Assembly: GCF_000213175.1 (NCBI RefSeq)
Contig: NW_009799179.1
Coordinates: 2,095,954 to 2,159,953 of the forward strand
Direction of reading: 5' to 3'
DNA length: 64,000 bases
Source: Neurospora tetrasperma FGSC 2508
Taxonomy: Eukaryota; Ascomycota; Sordariomycetes; Sordariales; Sordariaceae
The position numbers were made by a program, and so were the translations under genes. Of the stretch, positions 1 to 9,935 are shown piece after piece. Position 1 is the first letter of the stretch; the number at the start of each line of letters is the position of its first letter. The notes under the pieces are model-generated. The model worked only from the letters and a program-made list of their open reading frames with translations. It had not been told where the DNA came from and did no database searches.

Positions 1-71
1 CCCCCCCCCCCCTCCCCCAATCTGGATGTTTTGCATCTTGCTGCCGCACTCTGCACTATCGCGCTGTCGAG
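1..71. other. 5' flank of the csx2-like gene
   Basis: Only 71 bases precede the start codon of the first gene. They begin with a C-rich run (18 of the first 19 bases are C or T). No TATA-like box is visible; the promoter proper lies outside the window. Confidence 0.5.
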
Positions 72-3000
72 ATGGGTCAGGTCAGCAGCACGCCCGACGA
101 GGGCACACCCGTCTATCTTAGAGACCAGAATCGATGTATGTTTGGTTTCCTTCACCTCCTCTCTCGTCTTGTCATGTCCATATCCAGTCGTCCTCTGTCT
201 GCTTGCGCCAACCAAAACCACCACCATTTCGACACACGAATGGGAAGAACTTTGGTGGAATCCCTTCCTTCGCCCGTTGTGAGAGACGCGCCCGTCCCTG
301 CATGTGTCCCGGCTGGCTGGCCTCGTGGCTGTCCCGCCCGCCGTCCGACCCCTCGCGCCCCGGCCATGCTGGCTGACACACAGTCTCACGATTCACCGAG
401 ATTGAACCCGAGGATTGCGCTGGATCTGCTTCTGCAGTTGTTGACTTAGCGCTGACCTGCCCTCCTTGTGTCTGACAGTATCCATCTCTTCTCTCGTCAT
501 CTCTAGTCCGCGAAAGCGCACCTCGATCAACATTGTTCCCAATGCATTCCCAGCTACACGAGCATCAGTATCTCGCTCCTTAGGCGACAACACCCCGATA
601 GAGTTTGTTCAGGTGCGCAATGCCTCCCCAAGCGTGTGGCCTTCCAATCTCGACCCTTCTCCAAGCTGACAGGAAGACCAGGATACCGAGTCCACCGGTC
701 CAGGTTGCCCTCCGGCCTTCTTACTCAAGCTCACAAACGATGACGAGCTCGTCTTTACCTTTACCTTCGTCGTACGCCAAATACATCAGGTGGTTCAGAA
801 TGCTGCCGGCGCCCTCGAGACCCTCGGTCTGACCGATACACAAATCAATGGTCTGACCTTTGTCTACGGCTCCACCCCCCGCGAGGTTGAGAACCTCCTT
901 ACACGCGAGTTCGAGGCCGACCCGAATCTTCACAAGAACGCAAACGTCGAGCTAGTCGGTGTTTATGCGACAGACGGCAGCCCCTCGGTATCGTTTGAGT
1001 GGACGTGGAAATGGAAGCCCCCCAAGCCCACAGAAGACAAGGGTGGCGGCTGGAGAAACTTCTGCAGCGTTTGTGTTTCCCCCATTGGTGGTGCTCTCTG
1101 GACAACTGCTGAAACTCTGCTTAGTTCGTCGAATACGATCCTCGTGCGCACAAACTGCACACCCTCGCTAGCTTTTCCTTCTTTGTAACGAGCAGTACGT
1201 GCCTGCCTCAACCCCCTATAACCCCCCCCTTTTTTTTCCCTGCTTACAAGAATTAACGAATCTCAAGGTTACTCGCCATGGCTTAGTCAGCCTAGTTCGC
1301 CCTCGCCTCCCCTTCTCAGCGTTCCCCCGAAAGGCAGAGCGGTCTCAGTGCAGACTTTGGGCCCTGGAATCGACAGCACATTGGAGCAGGATGAAATCTT
1401 CTTGGCATCTCCGAATCTACCCATGATTGATCAAGGTCCTAGCCTTCTCCCGCCCGGTCTTCAATCGCCCCAGCCGCCGCAAACCGTTAGAGAGCCCATC
1501 AAGGTCGATGTGCCATGTCCGAGACCCGGCGAGGATGTGTCGGTATCTGACGACGGGCCCGTCTTCCGAGCCACGATGAAGGCCCTGGAACAAAAGACGG
1601 GTAACATGAGAATGCAGATGAAGCGACTTATCAAGCGGGCCGAGCAAGTGTACGCCGCGCAAACGGAAGCCAACGACGCCTTTTTACAGTTTATGGAAGC
1701 TTTGAGGGACGTCTCGTCGACAAACGCCAACGCCGTCCAGCCCGCCATTGAACATTACTTCGACAAGATTGCCTGGGAAATTTTGAGGTTCGAGCGACAA
1801 AACACCCAAAATCTTCAAAAGATCGTAATCGACCCTATGAATAAGCTATACCAGTTGGATATCAAGCAAGCTGAAGCCAAGAAGCGTGACTTTGAAGAGG
1901 AGAGTAAAGACTTTTACGCCTATGTCAGTCGCTACTTGGGACAGCGACACGACTCTGTCAAGGCGAAACAGAGCGACTCGAAATACCAAACCAAACGCAA
2001 AAACTTCGAACTTAAGCGCTTTGACTATTCTTCCTTCATGCAGGATCTTTCTGGAGGCCGCAAAGAGCAGGAAATTCTCTCCCATCTCACAAAGTACGCG
2101 GACGCTCAAGCAAAGGCTTTTCTCACCACGGCCAAGAAGGTTGAGGGGCTCCTTCCACAGCTTGAGGCACTGTCAACAGAAGTTCAAGAGGCGGACAAGA
2201 CGTATCAGTATCAACGACGGGAGAGAGAAGAGAAGAGAAGGCTGTTGGAGAAGGGCAACCTTGCTTATGCCGAGCCAGAGCCTCCTTCTACATCGTCCGG
2301 GCCTAGTCCTTCAACTGGCCAAAATGGAACTGCGTCCTATGGAGAGTCTGAGTTGGGTCGCGCTGACAGCACAGGATCACAGCTTCGGTCGGCCATCACA
2401 CCAGGAATAGCACAACCACCACAAACCGATTTGTCCAGGTCGCCGGGGAGTCTTATTGGGCTCCCACCTCCCCTGGGTAGCCCGCAACAAAATACAAAGT
2501 TTCGGGGTATTCGGGACCTGGAAGAAAAGGATCCAAGCCAGTTGGCGGCGGACAAGAACATGACACAAAGGAAAGAGGGACTTTTGTGGGCTCTTAACCG
2601 GCCTGGTGGGCATGTTGATCCCCGAGCTCTCAACAAACAAGGCTGGCACAAGTGAGTAGTTTGCTTATCCCCACATTTCGTGGAACGACTGGACTGACAA
2701 AATTGCAGGTTTTGGATTGTGCTTGACCAGGGCAAGCTTTCGGAATACAGTAATTGGAAGCAGAGACTAGACTTGCACATGGATCCGATCGATCTGCGCT
2801 TGGCGTCCGTACGAGAGGCTCGAAACGCCGAGCGTCGGTTCTGTTTTGAAGTTATCACACCACAGTTCAAACGCGTATATCAAGCAACATCGGAAGAAGA
2901 TATGAATAGCTGGATTATGGCTATTAATAACGCATTACAAAGCGCGGTGGAAGGGCGCGGCCTGAAGGATATGAAGCCGCCACCATCATCTATAGGACAC

Positions 3001-4125
3001 TCGGATTTTGACAGGCGAGACATCGCTTCAGTATTGACGGGCAAGAGCTCGTCCATTAATCACCACCATCACCATTTCCATGGCCACAGCAACCAGAATC
3101 TGAGCCCGATCCCTTCTAGGAGGACGACTGTCGGTGCTCGCCCTAGCACAGCTCGTGCACCCAGCTTTGACGAAAGCCCAGATCGGCTCCTCCAGATGCT
3201 ACGGGAGAACGACCAAGGCAACTCGTGGTGTGCAGACTGTGGCTCCAGCAACAAGGTCGAATGGGTGTCACTCAACCTGGCGATTATTGTTTGCATCGAG
3301 TGCAGTGGTATTCACCGATCTCTTGGCACGCATATCAGCAAAGTCCGGTCACTCACATTGGACACCACATCGTTTACACCGGACATTATTGAGCTCTTGA
3401 TGCTCGTTGGAAATCGAGTGTCCAACATGGTATATGAGGCACGCCTGGACCCTCAACAGAAGCTGGTACCACAAGCTTCGCGGGAGCAACGACTTCGGTT
3501 CATCACGGCCAAGTATGTCGACCGCGCATTCGTCGAGCCAATATCCTCCACCTTGTCCCGGTATCCAACTGCCGAAGAGACCCTCCTCGCAGCCATCAAG
3601 AAGAACGAGATCCAACAAGTAATCTACGCCCTCGCGCTCAAAGCCAACCCCAATATAACGGACAAGTCTAGGGGTACACACGCCGTATATTTGGCCCTGG
3701 CCGCCGCCGACCCAGCCCCTCCTTCACCCAACCCCATGACCCCCTCTCCCTCTCCAGGCACCCCTGGGTCCTCGACCACGGGACCCGATAAACAGGTCCC
3801 ATTTCCTGTCGCCGAACTCCTGATCCAGAACGGGGCCGAGATCCCCGTCGCACCGCCCATGTTTCCCCTCAGTCACGCCGCACAAACTTATCTTGAAATC
3901 AAGCGTGGCCGCCGCGCCCTCGTCGAGTCTATCGGGACCTCGGCGGTAACAACAAGCTACGGTTCTTCGTACGATGGCATTAGCGCGCTTTCTTCGGCTT
4001 CGGGTGGCGGGTCTGGCGCTGCTAATCTCGGCGATAGTAAGCTGGCAAAGGAGAAGGAAGCAAGGCTGCAGAAGAGGGTGAGTGCGGGCGGAAGACTGGC
4101 CAAGACGCCCATTCCGGAGCGGTAG
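72..4125 (+). CDS. csx2: BAR-PH-ArfGAP protein (Csx2-type ARF GTPase activator)
   Basis: Predicted GTPase-activating protein for Arf-family small GTPases, acting on curved membranes in vesicle traffic. Six exons fit in phase: 72-135, 479-612, 673-1068, 1125-1194, 1268-2651, 2709-4125, giving 1,154 residues; donors include GTATGT and GTGAGT, and a TTAAC branch-like site precedes the fourth acceptor. Domains in order: fungal-type N-terminal region (1-220), BAR coiled-coil domain (about 319-548), PH domain (about 657-762, split by the last intron), a His-rich patch, then ArfGAP (about 841-960) with a Cys-x2-Cys-x17-Cys-x2-Cys zinc site at 857/860/878/881 and the catalytic Arg finger in SGIHRSLG (Arg 886). 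The C-terminus (about 980-1,070) is weakly ankyrin-like. The N-terminus MGQVSS fits an N-myristoylation signal. The spacing in the zinc site is one longer than the usual 16. The family call is strong; exon 1 rests on phase and on resemblance to Neurospora-type proteins. Confidence 0.9.
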
Positions 4126-5137
4126 AACGCGTTCGGACTGGGGTATAGCAGGATGGCAGTTCATGGAATCAAGGATACGTTAAGAGCAGGCGCGAGGGGA
4201 AGAAGCGCCAGTGCAAGTTGGAACAACGGGGTTGAAAGCCCGTCGATTAGAAAAAGGGGAAGTCTAAGAAGGAAAATCAGTAATGGGTTGAATGGGATGG
4301 GATGGGGGTATGATGGGAGTGATAGCAGCGGGGCTGGGGGTAGCGAGGATGGTAATAATGATGGGTCACAACTAGTATCAACACCAAAGCGAATCGGGAG
4401 CACGGGGAGTCTGGCTACTATGGCGGAAAGGAGTTTGGCGGCGGGCACAGGTGGCGACGGCGGCCGCCATGGGAGAAGCAATGGCGGTTTGTTGGGAACA
4501 ATGGCGTGCGAAGTGCAGCCAGTGTGGTTGGGATCATTGGATTTGACACTGAGGAACCTTGGAGTTGGACTTGGAGAAGGACTGGGAGGTCTGGGATTTG
4601 GAGGAGTGGCGTCAGTAGCAGCAGGTGGTGGGAGGAGATCGAGTCGAAGGGTGTCGATGCAGTATCAATCTTGGTGACGCGTCTACCGTTGTTCTCTGCC
4701 TGTCTGCCTGCTTGTCTGTGTCTTGCCCTCCGAGTTCCGGCCTGGGTCCGTTTTTGTCTAGTCAAACCCAAGCTCTGATCATGGACGAACTTAGGGATAA
4801 AGTTTGGGTTTAGTGGCGGTGCTTTTTGGCCCCTCGTTTTGTTTTCTTCTTCTATAATTATGTATATTTCTCCTCTCCTGTCGTCGCCATGTCATGTTCA
4901 CTGAGCCTCGTTTTGTTTAATGGGGGGGTTTTGTGTTGGTCCTTCTGTCTGTTTGGCGTATTGTCATGACCAACATCGACACGAGGAACACTTTATTGGG
5001 CATGATTTAACTCTAAAAGATAATGTTTTCCTCGCTTGCAGTCCTTTAGCCATTCGTAGGCGTCTTGGTGGCACTGGGTAAAATATATACATCGGACACG
5101 AGACAAAGCAATTGTGGTGAAGGATAGAAAATCAGTA
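4126..5137. other. 3' flank of csx2 with an in-frame open stretch
   Basis: After the TAG stop the same frame stays open to 4,677, about 184 codons including an ATG at 4,153. The translation is Gly/Ser-rich with basic phosphosite-like patches (RSASASW, RKRGSLRRKIS, RRSSRRVSM). It may be 3' UTR with chance openness or an alternative C-terminus (see findings). From 4,680 to 5,137 the sequence is T-rich, of normal composition, with no gene recognised. An 80-codon minus-strand opening (4,993-5,235) runs out of the inverted repeat and is not supported as a gene. Confidence 0.5.
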
Positions 5138-5173
5138 GGCATCTCTTTAAGCGTGAAACGCGCCATTTTTTTC
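5138..5173 (+). repeat. Left copy of 36-bp inverted repeat at island edge
   Basis: The 36 bases here (starting ATCTCTTTAAGC, ending TTTTTTTCCCG) reappear as the reverse complement at 49,868-49,903 with one G/A difference. The two copies bracket the whole AT-rich island. No matching target-site duplication was found outside them. They could be the terminal inverted repeats of an old DNA element or two separate copies of a repeat. The stretch from 5,174 to 5,348, before the Fot1-like element, has near-normal composition and nothing recognisable. Confidence 0.7.
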
Positions 5174-5348
5174 CCGACAGGGGTGTGCAGCCAGTCGGAT
5201 CTTCTCCCAGACCAAAATCCACTATTTCGTGACATTGAGTTACTTAGCAGATACCACCAAAATGAAATGACAGACCAAAATTGTGATTGTTTCTACAGAA
5301 TTGAAGCCATTTACAGATCCTCATCTGATATTAGTCTCTATCACATTA

Positions 5349-7217
5349 TACGTTCTGACCCCAACCCCGGTCACCCCCCTCCCTCGGTCGCATCCCCCAC
5401 ACCGCCATTTCCCCATGCAACCAGATACCCTCATTCTTTTAATAATAACAACTCTACTAAAATGCTATCGATTTCATTCATTTTGGTCGCGATGAAGTCG
5501 CTGATCGATCAAGCACTCGATAACGTACGTAACGGACTATCTCAGCGTGCAGCAGCTAAGAAATACGGCGTACCGCAGTCTACCATATCCGACCGCGTTC
5601 GAGGCGTCCCCTCCCTTTGCGAAGTTAAAATACTATAATAAAGACTATCCCCAACCTAAGAATCCTTCTTGTGCAAATGGATATTGAACGAGGAGACGGC
5701 TGGCCGGGCTCCCAACCGTCGTTAAGTATTAGGGATTGTAATATCGATATTGAAAAGAGGAGGTGACAATGACAAGCTGGGCGCCCGTTGGATCGATCGG
5801 TTCCTAAAGTGCAACCCCGATATCAAAACCAAACTTTCCAAGCCGTTCGAGTCAGCCAGAGTTAGAGGGTCTACCTAAGAAGCCTTTACAAAGTTCTTCG
5901 ACCTTCTAGAAGCCTAAATTTACAATAAGGGTATTATCTCCGCTAATATTTCGAATATGGATGAATATAGTCTTCAAGAGCTGGAATCAAAGGATAGTAA
6001 GGTGCTTAGGACTGCCCTAATAAAGAAGGTATACCTAATAACGATTGACGCAATGATTTAGGTAACTATTATCGAATATAGGACCGCTAAAGGTAAGAGG
6101 TTAACCCCCGTTATTATCTTTTCTAGTATTAACCTCTAGGGATAATAGTTCCCTAAAATAGACTACGAACTCAAGCGTTGGAAGTATAATAGTACCCCTA
6201 ATAGATAGAGCAATTTAGAGATTACTTTATAGTAATTGAAAGAGGTTTATCTATTAAAAACGAAGTTAACTAATGATACTTAGCGTCTTTTAGTCCTCGA
6301 TGAGCACATTAGCTATATAACCAACGGTTTCCTTATTGAGGCTTTTCAATACAAAGTTTAACTACTCTTTTTACCTTCCTATACTTCTTATAAGACCCAG
6401 CCACTCGACCATTTAGTCTTTTCAGCAATAAAATTATACTTTAAAAATCTGACTAGGGATTTCGCCAGTTTTCTAATATCTACATCAATAAATAAACAAC
6501 GGTTTCTCCAGTGTTATTAGGAAGCTTTACGACGGGGAGTAAGCACTAGAAATTTTAAATTAGGGTTTAGAAAAATTAGTATATAATTAATAAATAGATT
6601 TATTATTCTTAACAACCCCGAGGCAATTATTCATAACAATACCTTGCCGGCCTAGCTATTACTACCTAAAACGCTACCTAGAAACGAAATATCTAAAGCT
6701 AACCGGGTTTTTAAGACTCCCCAAAAGTCGAAGGATATACTAGGCAGTATTTACAATAAGTTAACTGCTATTAATCATAATATTAGGACTATCTACACTA
6801 AAGTAGCCAAAGTACTTAATAATAAAAACGCTAAACTCGCTACTAAGGATTACTAAATTTAGTATTTATAAACCTAGTTAGAATTAATAAAGCCTAGGGG
6901 TAAAAGGAAGGTTAAAGAAACGGGCGACGATAAATTTGTACGGGTAGAGGAGATAATTGAAGCTTGTGATGCCTTAAAGGAGGGTCCTAAGCGAAGGAGG
7001 GTTACTACGGTAACGATGACGACGAGACCGCTGTAAGAGTTAGGGAGAGCCCTCCAGCCAATACTCTATATTATTAAGGAACATTAGGAATAAGATCATA
7101 ACATTTTGAAGCGTTGAAATCTCTACAAAAGTGGCCAGTTTACAATGTTATCTGATTCCTAGTGATGAAGTTACATGACCGAGGGTGGGGGGTGACCGGG
7201 GTTGGAGTCAGCACGTC
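5349..7217 (+). mobile_element. Fot1-like (pogo/Tc1-mariner) DNA transposon, broken
   Basis: 1,869 bp bounded by imperfect 41-bp terminal inverted repeats (5,349-5,389 and 7,177-7,217, four mismatches; core CAACCCCGGTCACCCCCC) and flanked on both sides by the dinucleotide TA (5,347-5,348 and 7,218-7,219), as expected for this superfamily. The length matches the roughly 1.9 kb of known Fot1 elements. The single transposase gene inside is described separately. The left third keeps near-normal GC while the rest is AT-biased, so RIP has acted unevenly. It sits between the left 36-bp repeat and the rest of the island. Confidence 0.88.
5494..7036 (+). pseudogene. Fot1-like transposase, decayed
   Basis: Encodes a cut-and-paste transposase that would bind the element's inverted repeats. 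An ATG at 5,494 opens a Pipsqueak-type helix-turn-helix (DQALDNVRNGLSQRAAAKKY, then GVPQSTISDRVRG). The frame stops at 5,638, and the continuation lies one frame over from about 5,675 (KWILNEETAGRAPN, then WIDRFLKCNPDIKTKL). The catalytic triad is still readable in that second frame: Asp in NMDE at 5,960, Asp in LVLDEH at 6,299 and Asp in QPLDHLVF at 6,407, giving 35 residues between the last two (DD35D, as in Fot1). A basic tail (EGPKRRRV) ends at TAA 7,034-7,036. One frameshift and numerous TAG/TAA codons of RIP type make it non-coding. Total span is about 514 codons, close to the roughly 540 of Fot1. Confidence 0.87.
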
Positions 7218-7424
7218 TAACCCCCGACGACAACCTTCAGCGGACCCGCCCTACAATTATGTGGGTCTCCCCTCCTCGAACTTTTGTAAGAGGAGGTCTG
7301 TTACTATTTTGCGCAAAAACGCCGTCGGCTGCAGAAACTCCTATACAAACTCCGGATTTTAGATTTATATATTTCTTTATAATAAAATAAAGAAAAATAG
7401 CAAAAATAAAAATATAGTACTTGG

Positions 7425-7850
7425 AGGATGGTCTTTTCGAGCTTTTTCTAAATATATAATTTTTATAAAGCTCGGACCACCCGTTATAGTAATGCAACCT
7501 TAAAGGTAAACCTTCGTCGGCTGCAATTGCTTTAAAGCTTTTAGATACTCCTTATTTTATAGCTTAGAATTGATCGTATAATAAAAAAAAACATATGTTG
7601 AGGATGGCTTCAACGAGACGATTTTAATGGTATTATTTTCATAGCGCTTGGCCTACCCGTTGAAGTAATGCAACCTCGAGGGGGTAGTATTCTATTTTTC
7701 TACTTTTAGATTCATTTTATTTTTAGCGTTATTTTTAATATAATGAATAAACTATTTATACGTAGATAATGGCCCTGATAAGGCGGTTCTAATGATACTA
7801 CTTTTATAAAGCACGGATTACCTGTTGAAGTAATGTAGCTTTGAGGGGGT
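7425..7850 (+). repeat. Three diverged copies of an ~85-bp motif at ~170-bp spacing
   Basis: A motif starting near GAGGATGG and ending near CGTTGAAGTAATGCAACC followed by a purine-rich tail recurs at about 7,425-7,507, 7,597-7,685 and 7,767-7,850. Spacers also share short stretches (CGTCGGCTGCA occurs at 7,323 and 7,516). The copies differ mostly by transitions. No reading frame or family is recognised; it may be a decayed tandem satellite or the subterminal repeats of an unknown element. Confidence 0.6.
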
Positions 7851-9642
7851 AAAAGCTTCAAAGTTCAAAGCCTTGTATCTCAATGAATATTAATTGTAGA
7901 AGAAAACTGAGACTACTATTAGAACCGGAATAAAGAGCTCTATATAAAAAGTACTCCTTTTCATTTGTCTTAATTTTGTTGGATTTTTAATGGATAATAA
8001 TGCTTGGTTATTCTTCTGCAGCTGATGGCTAAAAAGCGTAAAACACGTTCAGACCTGCTACCGTAAAAATAGGGAGTGGGGTCGGGGGGTGGGGTGGGTT
8101 TTGGAGGTGTGGGTTATAAGAATTAAGACTAATCTAATATATCCTTCTTAAAGTAAATATTCTAATCAATATAGTCTTACTAGCACTACTTATTCTTCCT
8201 ATAAATAGGGATCTTACACCTCCCACACTTATATACCGTACGTATACAGGGTAATTCCTTTATTGTAGGAATAGCTTTACCTCTCTTCCCCATTTAGTAA
8301 CTCGTTGCCTTCTTAACTTTAGTACTTATATATATTCTATATTGTAGCAACCTACTAACCTTCGCCTAGTAGTACTCCCTATTATCCCTTTTAATAGAAT
8401 ATTTGGCATCCTAGTCCTTTGTTTTGTAAAAACGCTAGTTAGTAGCCTTGGCGCCGAAGGTATACCAAAGTTTATTAATTAGCTGTGTACGGAAATTTCG
8501 GTGTTGAGTGTTGGGTATAGATTTAAAAAAGATTTTATAATTTTTAATCCGCTAGATTAAGAATATGTTAGTAACAATAACTTTAAGATAGAAGTTATAG
8601 AATAATACTATTTATAGGCCCCTTCGGTAGCGATGCCTATATATATTATTAGTATACAATTAATTATTAATATCTATACTATGTATATATATATTGTATA
8701 CCTAAATAACCTTTAGAACCTTAATAACTATAATGCTTATATTATTAAAGATATCCCTTATTATCTCATTCTTAGTCGAGTACTATTATTTAATTTCCTT
8801 AGTATTTATACTAATACTATAGGGATTAAATTATATAAATAAGAAGTTAATAATTTAATAGTTTTTAACTAATTAGTATACTATATTATTATTAACCTTC
8901 TAATATATACGTTTATATAGGATTTTCTCTTTAGTATTATTTATCTCTTTAAGGCTAGTAAACTCTTTAGGGATGCGATTCTTATGGATTATATTAGTAA
9001 TAATAGTATTGTAAGTTTAAAGGTAGCGAGTAAGGGCCGCGGTAATAAAGAGATTATTATAAAAAATATAATATATAGACGAAGGAGGGGGAGGGGGGAG
9101 TATAGTAATAAGGTAAGTAACGAGAGTTTGTATATCTCTAAGGTTTGCTTATTAAATATTAGTAAATATTATTTACTAGCAATTTTGTATAGGGTTAATA
9201 TAGTATTTATATAGTGTATTAAATTGATAATTCTCTTTATATTATTATAAAATAATTAGTAATAAAAGTAATTGGTAGAAGTAATTATTTATATTTTAAT
9301 CCTTATATTAGTAGGCTTGCTAGGGATGGTTATTTTAATTGTACTTCTGCCGGTATAATATATTACCTTCTCGTCGACGGCGATATTTTAAAACGGTTTA
9401 TAAATTTCGTAGTAGAGTTTTATAACGTGCTTATTGAAGGTGTATATTCTCTCTTAAAGAATTGTCGGGCTATTGTATCCGTTAAAATCCTAATAGTAAA
9501 AGCGGCGCGTTAATATTTCGAATTTGAAGAATGGTATTTACTTTGTAATGGGGTGTAAGGGGTAATTAGGCTTCTCCTTCTAATATACTTTCAAATTCGG
9601 TTTAATATAGAGCTTAATATGGAAGATAATTGCTATTATTAT
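7851..9642. other. AT-rich island sequence, nothing recognised
   Basis: RIP-like sequence left of LTR element E. It contains a G-rich run (8,072-8,098), simple TA-rich tracts near 8,640-8,700 and one 76-codon opening (8,984-9,214) with no recognisable product. It continues directly into the sequence right of E (49,165 onward) once E is removed. Confidence 0.5.
8072..8098 (+). other. G-quadruplex-type G-rich tract
   Basis: Five runs of three or more G separated by one or two bases in 27 bases, on the plus strand, inside otherwise AT-saturated sequence. It fits the G3+N1-7 pattern for a four-stranded structure. Confidence 0.55.
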
Positions 9643-9647
9643 ATAAA

Positions 9648-9935
9648 TAATAGCGCACTCTAGGAGTATGTATAAATATTATAATTGAATAAAGTATAAT
9701 ATTAAAGAAAGAGGGTATAGCCGAAGGCTTATACTAGCGGTTGGGTTAATATACTTAATCGTATATCGCTTCCTTATCTAATCTAAAGTAGGTTAGCAAC
9801 CCGCTACTAGTATACGCGGCCCTATCAGGCGGTATGCTCGTACCGCAAGTACTAGCCCAGTAAGTAGGATGCTTACTATAGGCTAGAGTTATAGCAATAT
9901 TATCTAATATTATAGATCTAGCTAATCCGGTATTA
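9648..9935 (-). repeat. Left LTR of element E (3' LTR)
   Basis: 288 bp, aligned end to end with 48,872-49,159. Starts TAATAGCG and ends GGTATTA; preceded by ATAAA. It is more AT-biased than its partner. Confidence 0.85.

Noticed and set aside
4993-5235. Minus-strand opening starting in the left 36-bp repeat
   Set aside because: Short, no recognised domain, and the right repeat's matching start runs into a stop after a few residues; kept only as a note on the outward-facing ATG.
8984-9214. 76-codon opening in the AT-rich island
   Set aside because: Composition is that of decayed sequence and no family is recognisable.
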